DNA of 64,000 nucleotides from contig NZ_LWMI01000014.1 in the NCBI RefSeq assembly GCF_001640365.1, positions 124,001 through 188,000 of the forward strand, given 5' to 3'. Shown here in pieces: positions 51,836 through 63,189 of the stretch. The translations under genes and the position numbers were made by a program. The notes below the pieces were generated by a model. The model was given only the letters and a program-made list of their open reading frames with translations, was not told where the DNA came from and did not search any database. Within the stretch, counting starts at the first letter, position 1; every line of letters begins with the position of its first letter. The stretch comes from Candidatus Arsenophonus triatominarum. Its GTDB lineage: Bacteria; Pseudomonadota; Gammaproteobacteria; Enterobacterales; Enterobacteriaceae.

Positions 51836-53275
51836 TTATTCATACTCTGTGGTTAGTGGTAGCTCAATACGAAAACAGACATCAGCAAACTGACAATCAA
51901 TAAGCAACAATTGACCATTCATTCTTTTAATACAATCTTGGGCAATACTTAATCCTAACCCGCTCCCTTTTACTGCCCCTTTACGCAATAAAGATCCTTG
52001 AAAAAAAGGTTCATAAATCATATTTTGTTCAGATTCTGGGATAGGTGTTCCTGTATTAGCGATATCGATTTGGAGTTTATCATCAGTTTCATTGCTTATT
52101 ATCCAGATCTTACCCGATTCAGAACCGTAGTGCACTGCATTAGAATAGAGATTATCGATCACTCTTGCCAAACAAGTTGGCTCTGCACAACAATGAGTAA
52201 TATTTAACTCAATTTCAGTTTGAATATTTTTGGCTCTAGCCGTTAGATTATGTGAGGAAACGATATTTGCCACTAACTTGGTTAAATCAATTTGCTGAAT
52301 CTGTGCTGGCCCATCGGCTAACTGACGGTTATAGTCTAATAATTGCTCAATGAGTTGTTGTAAATGTTTACTACTATTATCCAAAATAGCGACAACCTCT
52401 CGTTGTTCTAAAGTCAAAGGTCCTGCTACTTCATCAGCTAATAGTTCAGCCCCTTCACGCATACTGGCTAAAGGTGTCTTTAATTCATGAGAAATATGAC
52501 GTAAAAATTCATGCCGTTGTGATTCCAACCAACTAAGTCGCTCACTTAACCAAACAATACGCTGAGCTAATGAACGTAACTCACTAGGGCCCTTAAAACG
52601 TTCAAGTCTGGTGAAAAGTGTTCCTCCTGCCCCAAGATGATTAATCATCCGCTCAATAGCTTTAACCGGACCAATAATCATTCTAGTAAACAACACAACT
52701 AATAATACACTCAATAAAAACACAATTAGCGTTTGCCAACCAAAATATTGACCTTTTTCAGCAATTGCATTCTGCAATTGCGTACCACGTCCAAATACAA
52801 CATCGCGTGTTAATTGTACTAACTGATTATTGGTAACCGAAAAACGTTCAAGTGCCGTCGCCATTGCCGGGATAGGTGAGTTATTTTCGCATTTTAAATC
52901 GGAGAGATCTTCCAGTAAGGTTTGAATAGTCGCGATTTGGTTTTTATCAGGCAAAATAGTCATTTGACGAGCTAGCATCTCACTATATTCTTGCCGTTTT
53001 TTCTTATATAGAGCAGCAAAAGTTTGATCGTTTAACACACAATATTGACGATAACTACGCTCCATTTCAAGCGCGGTACTCGTCATGATTTCACTGCGCC
53101 TCGCATCAAGCAAAGTGGTATGGTTGATATCAGCCGCTTGATTACTCAATTGATCTAAACTTTGATAGGCCTGGTATGCCAATATTAATAATGGCAAAAG
53201 AACCAATAAAAAAGCCATCACCACCAGTTGGCGTAGTGAACGCGGAAAAGAATGCCACTTATTCAAAGAAATCAT
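51836..53275 (-). CDS. glrK: Sensor histidine kinase GlrK (QseE)
   Basis: Membrane sensor phosphorylating GlrR. 479 residues. Two membrane segments (about residues 17-36, LVVMAFLLVLLPLLILAYQA, and 173-193) bound a periplasmic helical domain. Then a HAMP-like linker, His box FLRHISHELKTPLASMRE, and the ATPase domain (VIDNLYSNAVHYG, SGLGLSIAQDCIKRMNG). First gene of glrK-qseG-glrR-nadE-glnB. MITE-A8 lies 72 bp upstream, between it and glmY. Confidence 0.95.
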   Translation of the reverse strand: MISLNKWHSFPRSLRQLVVMAFLLVLLPLLILAYQAYQSLDQLSNQAADINHTTLLDARRSEIMTSTALEMERSYRQYCVLNDQTFAALYKKKRQEYSEMLARQMTILPDKNQIATIQTLLEDLSDLKCENNSPIPAMATALERFSVTNNQLVQLTRDVVFGRGTQLQNAIAEKGQYFGWQTLIVFLLSVLLVVLFTRMIIGPVKAIERMINHLGAGGTLFTRLERFKGPSELRSLAQRIVWLSERLSWLESQRHEFLRHISHELKTPLASMREGAELLADEVAGPLTLEQREVVAILDNSSKHLQQLIEQLLDYNRQLADGPAQIQQIDLTKLVANIVSSHNLTARAKNIQTEIELNITHCCAEPTCLARVIDNLYSNAVHYGSESGKIWIISNETDDKLQIDIANTGTPIPESEQNMIYEPFFQGSLLRKGAVKGSGLGLSIAQDCIKRMNGQLLLIDCQFADVCFRIELPLTTEYE

Positions 53276-53346
53276 CTCATTACCTATTCATACTATTATG
53301 GTAACAGAACTTATATTCGATAGTGAATTTGCCTGCCTATTTAATA

Positions 53347-53537
53347 CACGAGTTTCGCACCAATAAAAAAACGCTCTATTTTTAAGTTTAATTCAGCATA
53401 ATATATAAATAGACAAAATCTTATAAATTAAAAGCAACTTATTGTAATTTAAAAAATTTATACGTTTTAGTAACTTGCAAATTAACCATTGCTTTTAAGC
53501 CATTTCTGGAATTTTATATTCCTGTGCGAAACTCGTG
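53347..53537 (+). mobile_element. MITE-A copy 8 (191 bp)
   Basis: Perfect inverted ends, 5-bp duplication TAATA (53342-53346, 53538-53542). Between glmY and glrK, so it may separate transcription of the two. Confidence 0.95.
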
Positions 53538-53689
53538 TAATAAAAAATTTCTAATTTGATTGTTATGTGAAAAACAGTCTTTTAATCACCAAAATTGCGG
53601 GTAACATTATTAATTAATAAGGGAATAAGGCAAGGAGAGTAAATAATATTCATGCGCTTAAGCAGCAATAAATACTTTATTAAATAGTT

Positions 53690-53903
53690 CACTGCGCCCC
53701 ACCGATATTGGCGAGGAGAGCAGCGAATTTTTAATAGATGGTGCCTCACTCCACGTGTCGCCCGATGTTTGATAAAGCTTGTTTATAAGCAAATATCATG
53801 CTGCTGGGACGGTAGGCACCTGACTTTTGGCATCATTCCTGGCTTATGTGGTGTGCATCCCTCTATATTGGGACCAACATAAAAAGTTGAATGAGCGACT
53901 GCC
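53690..53903 (-). ncRNA. glmY: GlmY/GlmZ-family small RNA (GlmY by position)
   Basis: Not a protein gene. The predicted 5' part AGTCGCTCATTC follows the E. coli GlmY/GlmZ start, and TTTTTATGTTGG follows. Further on are CAGGAATGATGC and ACGTGGAGTGAGGCACC, close to GlmZ's glmS-pairing segment. Position upstream of glrK on the same strand is that of glmY. A weak GC hairpin (TTCGCTGC ... GCAGTGAA, 53690-53729) is the likely 3' end. In E. coli GlmY titrates RapZ and so protects GlmZ, activating glmS for cell-wall precursor supply. The 3' end is approximate. Confidence 0.78.
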
Positions 53904-53913
53904 CAATATAATA

Positions 53914-53929
53914 TGCACCTTATATGCCA
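53914..53929 (-). promoter_or_regulatory. Sigma-54 promoter of glmY
   Basis: On the minus strand TGGCATATAAGGTGCA: the GG and GC dinucleotides are exactly 10 bases apart, as sigma-54 requires. The start expected 12 bases past the GC falls at about 53903, just before the GlmY-like 5' end. A -10-like TATTAT right after it could serve an overlapping sigma-70 promoter, the arrangement described for enterobacterial glmY. Confidence 0.82.
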
Positions 53930-54035
53930 ACTTTTTAAAAGTTTCATTAAGTTATTGAAATTTAAAATAAAATAAAAATTTTAAGCATTTAAAATGGTTT
54001 TTCATTAAATTTAATGCCATGACTTTAATAAAAAG

Positions 54036-54053
54036 TGTCGCCTATTAGCGACA
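54036..54053. promoter_or_regulatory. GlrR binding site 1
   Basis: TGTCGCCTATTAGCGACA fits TGTC-N10-GACA exactly and is a near-perfect palindrome. About 107 bp upstream of the sigma-54 promoter. Confidence 0.85.
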
Positions 54054-54098
54054 TTTCATTGAGTGAATCAAATACTAACAAAAAATCATACAATTAAA

Positions 54099-54116
54099 TG
54101 TCTCCAATTAGAGACA
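54099..54116. promoter_or_regulatory. GlrR binding site 2
   Basis: TGTCTCCAATTAGAGACA fits TGTC-N10-GACA exactly; 63 bp (six helical turns) from site 1, so on the same face of the DNA. Confidence 0.85.
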
Positions 54117-54275
54117 ACTTATTTTTATCACTTAGCTAATTGACGACAGTTATAAGATTTAATAAGCAAATTCAAATAATTTTAATAATAATCAACATCA
54201 AATTTCAGCTAAATTTAGCTCATAATGAAATTCATTTTTACTTATTTTCAATCAACCGCGCAAAAACTACATTTT

Positions 54276-54466
54276 CACGAGTTTCGCACAGGCATATAAA
54301 ATTCCAGAAATGGCTTAAAAGCAATGGTTAATTTGCAAGTTACTAAAACGTATAAATTTTTTAAATTACAATAAGTTGCTTTTAATTTATAAGATTTTGT
54401 CTATTTATATATTATGCTGAATTAAACTTAAAAATAGAGCGTTTTTTTATTGGTGCTAAACTCGTG
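54276..54466 (-). mobile_element. MITE-A copy 9 (191 bp)
   Basis: One end CACGAGTTTCGCAC, the other with a base change (TGCTAAACTCGTG). 5-bp duplication ATTTT (54271-54275, 54467-54471). Confidence 0.94.
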
Positions 54467-54478
54467 ATTTTATCTCCT

Positions 54479-54636
54479 CACGAGTTTAGCACAAACCTAA
54501 ATTGGGTACGCTAATAAAACACGGATGCGCTCAGCAATAGCATTTTTGATTACATGCCAATTTTGTTGATAAATAGTTATTTTTTCAGATATACGGCGTT
54601 TATGTTGTTCAAACCACGCAGAAATAGCGAGAAAAT
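54479..54636 (-). mobile_element. IS701/IS4-like 3' fragment, copy 4a
   Basis: Terminus CACGAGTTTAGCACAAACC and the final transposase codons on the minus strand; cut by IS481-E. Confidence 0.88.
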
Positions 54637-55703
54637 ATGTAAAGTTGCCATAGGAGTTCGACCGCAACACATTTTTCCTTGATGAGTGCGTTGGTTATTA
54701 TATTCCGCTAACCATTTATCTAAATCAGCTTGTAATTCATCTAAAGCCCTATAGATTTTCTTACGAAAAGCCACCTGATAGAACTCTTGTAATACAGTTT
54801 TATGAAAGCGTTCACAAATCCCATTGGTTTGAAGTGAACGAGCTTTAGTTTTTGTATGATCAATATCATTGATAGCGAGATAAAGTTGATAATCGTGATG
54901 TTCAACTTTACCACAATACTCACTGCCTCTGTCCGTCAGTATACGTAACACCGGTAACCCATGCTGGGAATAAAAAGGGAGAACCTTGTCATTTAATAAA
55001 TCTGCCGCCGTTATCGCGCTTTTTGTTGTGTAAAGCTTACAATGATTAAGTATCAATGTAAGTTTGTTGATAAACACGACCAACGCCTTTTAAATGACCG
55101 ACATAAAAAGTATCTTGTGAACCCAGATAACCTGGATGCGCTGTTTCAATCTCACCACAGGCTTCATCATCTTGCGCTTTCTTTTCTAGAGCACTGATTT
55201 GTGATTCTGACAGGATAATTCCTTCTGTTGCGATTTTATCTTCAAGCGCTTTTAGGCGTTTTGTAAAATTTTCGAGATTATGGCGCAGCCAAATAGAGCG
55301 AACGCCACTCCCCGAAACAAAAATGCTTTTTTTTCTTAGTTCATTACTACTGCGGTGTTGACCGTGTGCAGGGACTCAACTACAGCGCTTTCAATCTGTT
55401 CGTCTACTCTATTTTTTACGCTAGGCACCCGTCGATTTTGATTAATTAAAGTGTCTATCCCACCATCGTTAACAAGTTCCTGGTAGCAATAAAACGTATC
55501 TCGGGATACCCCCATAATCTTACAGGCTTTTGAGACGTTATTAAGCTCTTCAGCGAGGTTAAGTAACCCGACTTTATGTTTGTGATAGGATTATTTGTTT
55601 GATACATAGAATTACCTTTTATTTAATCATCTAATGATGTTAATTAAAACCGGTAACGCTCTTTTTTAAATAAGAATTGTCAGATTAAGTTAAGACTAAT
55701 ACA
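54637..55703 (-). mobile_element. IS481-family element, copy E, 3'-truncated and broken
   Basis: Transposase lacks its last codons (cut at PMATLH), has a deletion around NHCKLYT, and carries several frameshifts. The left end (TTAAGACTAATACA) is complete. It keeps the AGTATCAATGTAAG site that is empty here but filled by MITE-A1 in copy A. Confidence 0.88.
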
Positions 55704-55765
55704 GTTAATTTACTTTGGCATAATCTAACAACTGTTGAATCAATTCCTATTGATTATCGTATTTA
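55704..55765 (+). mobile_element. IS701/IS4-like internal fragment, copy 4b
   Basis: Codes for VNLLWHNLTTVESIPIDYRI in frame, then the IS982-F terminus, at exactly the junction seen in copy 2 with IS982-C (CGTATTTA/ACCTGAG). Confidence 0.88.
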
Positions 55766-56751
55766 ACCTGAGTTCGGGATAAGAAATAAAGTGAAAGTCT
55801 TGCTATTCAAATAGTTGAATGCGCATATTTTATTAAAATACTCTAACAATCTGGTTAAAGAGTAGAGCATTGTTAAACAATTATGGAAAATCTTACTGAA
55901 CTTTATTGCCTGATGGATGATTTTTGTAAAGACTTCGAGCCAAAAATGCATGAAATTTTGCTGAATAACGGTAGTAAGCGTCGTAGACGGTCTACTCAGC
56001 TTTCATTGGCTGAAATGATGACACTGGTTGTTTTGTTTCATCAACTCCGATTCAGCCAATTCAAGGTATTTTATCTCTATCATGTCCGTTTATATCTCAG
56101 GAAGGAATTTCCTAACTTGCCATCATATTCACGCTGCGTAGAGTTACTTCCGCGCAGTGCCTTAGCTTTAACGGCACTGTCGGTTGCCGATTCTACTCCG
56201 ATAGCTGTGTGTGATAACTTACGGATCCGCCGGCATAAAGTCTTCGATGGGATAGCTGAACGAGGAAAAACCTCAACAGGTTGGTTCTTTGGTTTCAAAC
56301 TTCATGTAATTATCAATCAATTGGGGGAAATACTCAGTTTTCGACTTACACCAGGAAACACAGATGATCGGAAACCATTGCCTGAGCTGATAAAAGATCT
56401 TTCTAGTTGTTTGTATGCGGATAAAGGGTATTTATCGGCTTCACTGAAACAGCAACTGAAAACAATGGGAATTAACCTTATAACGAATATCAAGAAGAAA
56501 ATGAAGCCTGTTGAACAGACTTATTTCGACAAAGCCATCTTGCGTCATCGTTCTGTCATTGAAACGGTATTTGATGAGTTAAAAAATCTTTGTCAGATAG
56601 AGAGCATACGCGGCACCGCTCTCCTGCTAACTTTGTAGTGAATTTATTAGCCGGGCTGGTTGCATATTGTTTAATTCCATCTAAACCAAAGATACCTGTG
56701 GCAGGAACATATCTTCAAGCATAATTGATAATGCTTATCCCGAACTCAGGT
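55766..56751 (+). mobile_element. IS982-family element, copy F (986 bp, defective)
   Basis: Both ends present. The transposase (55883 on) has lost about 30 bp between TALT and LSVADS, where copy B has FESIKGKCTG, and is frameshifted at LCQI (about 56600). Dead. Confidence 0.92.
55883..56723 (+). pseudogene. IS982 transposase, internal deletion and late frameshift (copy F)
   Basis: MENLTELYCLMDDFCKDFEP start, in-frame deletion in the first catalytic region, intact GCLYADKGYLS-type motif (here SSCLYADKG) and HRSVIETVFDELKN. The last ~40 codons (NFVVNLLAGLVAYCL) lie in another frame. Confidence 0.9.
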
Positions 56752-56783
56752 TAATTAGCCATAGAGAAACATTTATATCAATA

Positions 56784-59700
56784 TCAACCCAGCTGCTGCC
56801 GCGCATTACGGAAAATACGCATCCAGGGGCTATCTTCGCCCCATTCTGGCGGATGCCATGAATGGGTAACTGTACGAAATACTCGCTCCGGATGCGGCAT
56901 CATTATAGTCGCCCGCCCATCTAAGCTGGTCACTGCAGTAATACCATTAATCGATCCATTTGGATTTGCTGGATACTGTTGAGTAACCTGACCATAATTA
57001 TCAACAAAACGTAGCGCAACTAAATGATTTTTTTCCAACTGGTCAAGATGCGCAATGTCTCGCATTTCAACTTGACCTTCACCATGAGATACCACTATTG
57101 GTAACTGACAATCAGCCATATCTTGTAAAAATAGTGAAGGACTTTCCATCACTTTTACCAAACTAAAACGCGCTTCAAAGCGTTCTGAACGATTACGTAC
57201 AAATCGTGGCCAATGTTCAGCACCTGGAATCAACTGATTGAGATTAGACATCATTTGACAGCCATTACATATGCCTAATGATAAAGTATCAGAACGAGTA
57301 AAAAAGCCCGCAAATTCGTCACGTACGCGTGAATTGAATAAAATTGATTTTGCCCAGCCTTCTCCTGCCCCCAATACATCACCATAAGAAAAGCCGCCAC
57401 AGGCAACTAATAGCTGAAAATCAGCGAGTGTTACTCTGCCTGCTAACAAATCACTCATATGCACATCAATGGCAGTAAAACCTGCACGGTGAAATGCGGC
57501 CGCCATTTCAACATGGGAATTGACACCCTGTTCACGTAAAACAGCCACTTTAGGCGACGGGGTTGTCATAATATAAGGCACTGCAATATCATCTGCTGGG
57601 TCAAAGTTTATTTTTACATTCAATCCAGGATCTGTCAGATCTTGTTTAGCCTGATGTTCTTGATCTGCACACGCAGGATTATCACGTAAACGTTGCATTT
57701 GCCAGGTAGTTTCAGCCCACCATAAACGCAATTGGCTACATTTTTCACGATAAATTTCTCTACCGTGACTATTGATAGTAACAATATCGTCTTTAATTGC
57801 CATACCAAGATACTGTACACATCCAGCCAACCCATGCCCGGCCAAGCATGTTTCCACCATTTCCCTATCCGCTTGCTTAACCTGGATGACTGCCCCTAAT
57901 TCTTCGCTAAATAAAGCAGCAAGAATATCTTTATCATAATGACCGATATCAATATCTAAACCACAATGACCGGCAAATGCCATTTCTGCTAATGTAACAA
58001 ACAGGCCACCATCGGAACGATCATGGTAAGCTAATAATTTTTGTTCTTTTATAATCGCCTGAATTGCATTAAAAAAACCGGTTAATAATTTAGCATCACG
58101 GACATCCGGGGCATGATCACCTATTTGCCGATATACCTGTGCAAGTGCTGAACCTCCCAATGCATTATGACCTTGCCCGAGATCAATTAATAATAATGCA
58201 TTATCTTGATCACTTTTCAGTTCAGGTGTAACCGTCAGACGAACATCCTCAACCCGAGAAAAAGCGGTAATAACCACAGAAAGCGGCGCCGTCATTTCAC
58301 AAATCTGTTCGCCATCATGCCAGGTGGTCTTCATTGACATAGAATCTTTACCAACCGGGATGGTTAAACCTAATGCCGGACATAGCTCTTCACCAATAGC
58401 CTTCACCGCTTGATACAAACCGGCATCTTCACCAGGATGTCCCGCTGCTACCATCCAATTAGCGGAAAGCTTCACCCGTTTTAAGTCCTGAACACAAGCA
58501 GCAGCGATATTGGTCAACGCTTCTCCAACCGCCATCCGACTAGATGCCGCATAGTCCAAGAGCGCAATGGGTGAGCGCTCACCGATCGACATAGCTTCGC
58601 CATAATAACTTTCTAAACCAGCTGTCGTGACCGCACAATCAGCAACAGGGATCTGCCAAGGGCCAACCATTTGATCGCGTGCCACCATTCCGGTAACACT
58701 GCGATCACCAATAGTAATCAGAAAAGTTTTCTCTGCTACTGCTGGCAAATGTAATACCCGTTTAACTGCTTCGGTTAAGGTTATCATTTCTCGATTAATC
58801 GGCTTACCGGCAGCAAATTGAGAACTAACATCACGTAGCATTTTAGGCGTTTTACCTAACAAAATATCTAGCGGCATGCAAATAGGCTGGTTAGTAAAAT
58901 AACTATCATTAAGAACAAGATCCCGATTTTCCGTCGCTTCACCAACAATAGCATATGGCGCGCGTTCTCGACGACAAATAGACTCAAATAGGGGAAGTTG
59001 TTCAGGTAAAACAGCTAATACATAGCGCTCTTGAGATTCATTACACCAAATCTCACGAGGATTCATGCCTGGTTCATCATTCAATATTTGACGTAGTTCA
59101 AATATTCCACCTCGATCAGCATCATTCATTAACTCAGGCATAGCATTAGAAAGCCCACCAGCGCCAACATCATGAATAAATAGGATCGGATTATCAGTAC
59201 CCAACTGCCAGCACCGATCAATAACCTCTTGACAACGACGCTCCATTTCAGGGTTATCACGTTGCACCGAAGCGAAATCAAGATCAATATCAAACTCCCC
59301 TGAAGTCATCGATGAAGCTACGCCACCTCCCAGCCCAATATTCATCGATGGACCACCTAATACAATTAATTTAGCGCGAACTGGAATATTGCCCTTTTCA
59401 ATATGTTCTGCCCGAATATTACCTATACCACCTGCTAACATAATCGGTTTGTGGTAACCGCGTAATTCTGCTCCATTATGACTATTCACTAGCTCTTCAT
59501 AAGTGCGAAAATAACCTAATAAAGCGGGTCGGCCAAATTCATTATTAAAAGCGGCACCACCCAATGGCCCATCAAGCATAATATTAAGCGCACTAACAAT
59601 ACGCTGTGGTTTGCCAAAATTTTGTTCCCAAGGTTGTTTAAAACCTGGAATACGTAAGTTAGAAACAGCAAATCCAACTAAACCGGCTTTAGGCTTTGCA

Positions 59701-60674
59701 CCACGCCCTGTTGCCCCTTCATCACGTATTTCTCCACCTGAACCGGTGGCAGCACCAGGCCAAGGAGAAATAGCTGTTGGGTGGTTATGGGTCTCTACTT
59801 TCATCAAAATATGAGCATTTTCATGATGATAATCATACTTGCCGGTTACTGGATCAGGAAAAAAACGCCCAATATTCGATCCTTCCATTACGGCAGCGTT
59901 ATCTTTATAAGCTGATAAAATATAATCTGGCGTTTGTTGATAAGTATTTTTTATCATACTAAACAAAGAATTAGGTTGTGATTTACCATCAATAACCCAA
60001 CTGGCATTAAATATTTTATGCCGACAATGTTCTGAATTAGCTTGCGCAAACATATAGAGCTCAACATCCGTTGGATCACGTTCTAATGTTTGGAAGGCAT
60101 CCATTAAATAATCAATTTCATCTGTGGCTAACGTTAACCCTAATTCAGTATTTGCCAATTCAAGTGCACGACGACCGTTTTTTAATATTTCTATCGTCAC
60201 CATCGGAGCCGGCTTATGGTGCATAAAGAGTGATTTTACTTGCTCGAAAGAAGTCCAAACAGTTTCAACCATCCGATCATGCAAAATGACAGATAAATCA
60301 TCCAATTGTGATATATCCAATGGCGAGGAATAAATAATATAATAAGCAATTCCACGCTCAAGCCGGATAACCTGCTGTAATCCACAGTTATGAGCAATAT
60401 CCGTTGCCTTTGAAGACCAGGATGAAATAGTGCCTGGCCGAGGAGTAACCAAGAGTAACTGGCCAGCCGGCTGTTGCTCAGTTAATGAAGGACCATAATG
60501 AAGCAATTGACTTAGTTTTTGTCGATCATCCTGATTTAATGGAGCACCAAGTTCAGCAAAGTGTACATATTCAGCATAAATGTCAGTAACCAGTAGTTGC
60601 TGCTGCTGGCATAGGGAAAGAAGCTTAGTAATGCGAAATATCGATAAAGCGGGTGAGCCACGCAGAATTTCCAT
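56784..60674 (-). CDS. purL: Phosphoribosylformylglycinamidine synthase
   Basis: Fourth step of purine synthesis: FGAR + glutamine + ATP to FGAM. 1296 residues (E. coli 1295), single-chain type. N-terminal PurS-like domain, two FGAM-synthase halves ([20 protein letters not shown]-type motif as [27 protein letters not shown] as [30 protein letters not shown]), then a glutaminase with nucleophile Cys in [13 protein letters not shown] and the His-Glu pair in [11 protein letters not shown]982-F ends 32 bp from its stop codon. A PurR box lies upstream. Intact. Confidence 0.97.
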   Translation of the reverse strand: MEILRGSPALSIFRITKLLSLCQQQQLLVTDIYAEYVHFAELGAPLNQDDRQKLSQLLHYGPSLTEQQPAGQLLLVTPRPGTISSWSSKATDIAHNCGLQQVIRLERGIAYYIIYSSPLDISQLDDLSVILHDRMVETVWTSFEQVKSLFMHHKPAPMVTIEILKNGRRALELANTELGLTLATDEIDYLMDAFQTLERDPTDVELYMFAQANSEHCRHKIFNASWVIDGKSQPNSLFSMIKNTYQQTPDYILSAYKDNAAVMEGSNIGRFFPDPVTGKYDYHHENAHILMKVETHNHPTAISPWPGAATGSGGEIRDEGATGRGAKPKAGLVGFAVSNLRIPGFKQPWEQNFGKPQRIVSALNIMLDGPLGGAAFNNEFGRPALLGYFRTYEELVNSHNGAELRGYHKPIMLAGGIGNIRAEHIEKGNIPVRAKLIVLGGPSMNIGLGGGVASSMTSGEFDIDLDFASVQRDNPEMERRCQEVIDRCWQLGTDNPILFIHDVGAGGLSNAMPELMNDADRGGIFELRQILNDEPGMNPREIWCNESQERYVLAVLPEQLPLFESICRRERAPYAIVGEATENRDLVLNDSYFTNQPICMPLDILLGKTPKMLRDVSSQFAAGKPINREMITLTEAVKRVLHLPAVAEKTFLITIGDRSVTGMVARDQMVGPWQIPVADCAVTTAGLESYYGEAMSIGERSPIALLDYAASSRMAVGEALTNIAAACVQDLKRVKLSANWMVAAGHPGEDAGLYQAVKAIGEELCPALGLTIPVGKDSMSMKTTWHDGEQICEMTAPLSVVITAFSRVEDVRLTVTPELKSDQDNALLLIDLGQGHNALGGSALAQVYRQIGDHAPDVRDAKLLTGFFNAIQAIIKEQKLLAYHDRSDGGLFVTLAEMAFAGHCGLDIDIGHYDKDILAALFSEELGAVIQVKQADREMVETCLAGHGLAGCVQYLGMAIKDDIVTINSHGREIYREKCSQLRLWWAETTWQMQRLRDNPACADQEHQAKQDLTDPGLNVKINFDPADDIAVPYIMTTPSPKVAVLREQGVNSHVEMAAAFHRAGFTAIDVHMSDLLAGRVTLADFQLLVACGGFSYGDVLGAGEGWAKSILFNSRVRDEFAGFFTRSDTLSLGICNGCQMMSNLNQLIPGAEHWPRFVRNRSERFEARFSLVKVMESPSLFLQDMADCQLPIVVSHGEGQVEMRDIAHLDQLEKNHLVALRFVDNYGQVTQQYPANPNGSINGITAVTSLDGRATIMMPHPERVFRTVTHSWHPPEWGEDSPWMRIFRNARQQLG

Positions 60675-60762
60675 AGTAATAGATTCTCTTAACTTATAAA
60701 GCTGGCCTGAAGGATATGTATCAGGAAAACTGGAAAGCTATTATAAAGCATCATGAACCGTT

Positions 60763-60778
60763 ACGAAACCGTTTGCGT
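60763..60778. promoter_or_regulatory. PurR operator of purL
   Basis: ACGAAACCGTTTGCGT matches the PurR consensus (ACGAAAACGTTTGCGT in this orientation) at 15 of 16 bases; 89 bp upstream of the purL start. Confidence 0.82.
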
Positions 60779-60940
60779 ACACATTTATCACGCACCTGTA
60801 AATATTAAAGATATATAAAATAGATTAAATTAAGTTGCAAATTCTACTTTTGTTAAGCAGAATATTTGACTCTTAAAAAATTGGCTATAATTTGGTCATT
60901 TTAATTAAGAAAATATGTTTAACTAACGAGATATAACCAT

Positions 60941-62392
60941 TTGATTAATATTAGAATTAATTATCTTGCTATCGTTATTGTCTCTATAATTTCTGTTGGT
61001 GTCATTACACTTAATATTGAATGGCCCAACCAGCAGCAAGACCAGGTGAAAAGAATTATTTCTCGCGGTGAATTACGTGTAAGTACCATTAATTCACCCC
61101 TTATGTCCTTTAACGATAAGCAAGAAGCAAGCGGATTTGATTACGAACTGACTAAACGCTTTGCCGATTACCTTGGCGTAAAGCTACGTATCAATGTACG
61201 TTCAAATATCAATCAACTTTTTAATGACCTTGAAAACGGTAATAGTGACTTTATTACTGCAGGACTTCTTTATAATGAGAAGCGCCTCGATAAAGCAAAG
61301 CCTGGCCCTGCCTACTATACCGTTTCCCAGCAGCTAATTTATCGCAAAGGGGTAAGTCGTCCACGCTCTTTGAACGATGTAAAAGGAAAGTTTGTCGTTG
61401 CCACTGATTCAGTAAACGCTAATACGCTGCAACAGTTGAAGCAAAAATATCCAAATCTTCAGTGGGAAGAAACCTGTCATTATAATGCGACTGAGTTATT
61501 GCAACTACTAGCCGAAGGGAAAATTGATTATACCTTAGAAAATTCTATTGTCGTCGCTATGCAGCAACGAATTCATCCAAACATTGCTGTTGCTTTTAAT
61601 GTTAGCGACGATCATAGCTTTAATTGGTATATGAAACGCTCAAAAGATAATAGTCTAAATGCAGCAATGTTAGACTTCTTTAATAAAAGTAATGAAGAAG
61701 AACTTTTAACACGTTTAGATGAAAAATATTTTGGCCATGTTGCTACTTTTGACTATTTTGATACGCTTTCTTTTATTACTGCAATTAATAAAACTTTGCC
61801 AACCTATAAACATCTGTTTAAAAAATATGCAGAAAATATAGATTGGCATTTACTAGCAGCAATTTCCTGGCAGGAATCACACTGGGATCTACTAGCCACA
61901 TCACCCACCGGTGTTCGTGGTTTAATGATGCTAACAGTACCTACCGCACAAACTATGGGTGTGTCAGATAGGCTGGATCCAGAGGAAAGTATTAAAGGTG
62001 GCGCCGCTTACTTGCAATATCTGATTTCGCGCTTACCAACCACTATTGCGCCTGATGATCGCATTTGGTTTGCCTTATCGGCCTATAATATGGGGTTGGG
62101 ACATATGCTTGATGCCAGGAAACTGACACGCATACAAGGCGGAGATCCAGACAGTTGGTTAGATGTAAAAGCCAGACTGCCGCTACTTAGCAAGAAAAAA
62201 TATTTTGCTAAATTAACCTACGGTTATGCACGTGGCTATGAAGCCTATCGCTATGTGGAAAATATTCGCCGTTATCACCAAAGCTTGGTGGATTACCTAC
62301 AGAATAAGAAAATGAATCAAAATATGAAGCTCGCTGCAAGGGATCCTCTATTATTCTCTAGAACCAGCAGCAAAGAAAAAAGTAGTGACTAA
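60941..62392 (+). CDS. mltF: Membrane-bound lytic murein transglycosylase F
   Basis: Cleaves peptidoglycan strands. 483 residues (E. coli 518, shorter at the C-terminus). Starts with TTG at 60941 (codes for INIRINYLAIVIVSIIS, matching the E. coli N-terminus); no ATG fits. N-terminal membrane anchor, then a solute-binding-like domain (RGELRVSTINSPL, GFDYELTKRFADYLGVKL), then the lysozyme-like domain with catalytic Glu in AISWQESHWDLLATSPTGVRGLMML and the family tail YGYARGYEAYRYVENIRRY. Divergent from purL. Intact. Confidence 0.94.
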   Translation: MINIRINYLAIVIVSIISVGVITLNIEWPNQQQDQVKRIISRGELRVSTINSPLMSFNDKQEASGFDYELTKRFADYLGVKLRINVRSNINQLFNDLENGNSDFITAGLLYNEKRLDKAKPGPAYYTVSQQLIYRKGVSRPRSLNDVKGKFVVATDSVNANTLQQLKQKYPNLQWEETCHYNATELLQLLAEGKIDYTLENSIVVAMQQRIHPNIAVAFNVSDDHSFNWYMKRSKDNSLNAAMLDFFNKSNEEELLTRLDEKYFGHVATFDYFDTLSFITAINKTLPTYKHLFKKYAENIDWHLLAAISWQESHWDLLATSPTGVRGLMMLTVPTAQTMGVSDRLDPEESIKGGAAYLQYLISRLPTTIAPDDRIWFALSAYNMGLGHMLDARKLTRIQGGDPDSWLDVKARLPLLSKKKYFAKLTYGYARGYEAYRYVENIRRYHQSLVDYLQNKKMNQNMKLAARDPLLFSRTSSKEKSSD

Positions 62393-62430
62393 TTTAGCTA
62401 ATCATTACTAAACAGTATTAGCTTCTATTT

Positions 62431-62464
62431 CTGCCTAAGCCACCTTACTAGGCGACTTAGGCAG
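62431..62464. terminator. Two-way terminator between mltF and tadA
   Basis: Stem CTGCCTAAG / CTTAGGCAG around a 16-base loop, with T-rich sequence on the plus side (ATTTAATTT). Between convergent genes. Confidence 0.8.
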
Positions 62465-62474
62465 ATTTAATTTA

Positions 62475-62984
<510 letters not shown>

Positions 62985-63189
62985 TTAATTTAAATCGCAA
63001 AAATAGTTATAATATAATATCAACTTATGATTTAATAACTCTTTAAAACTAATTAATAGCCATCTCATAATAATAAATAACATCAATAAACCACCCCAAA
63101 AATCACTTATGCTATTAATAAAATTAACTAATTTAACTTTGTGTATTGTTGCATTAAGGGTAGTCACTGATCTAAATCGGATATAGTAA

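Noticed and set aside
54577-55083. 168-codon frame combining IS481 sequence with the tail LRGLNNINAVYLKK
   Set aside because: A chance fusion across the IS481-E / IS701-like 4a junction, not a real gene.
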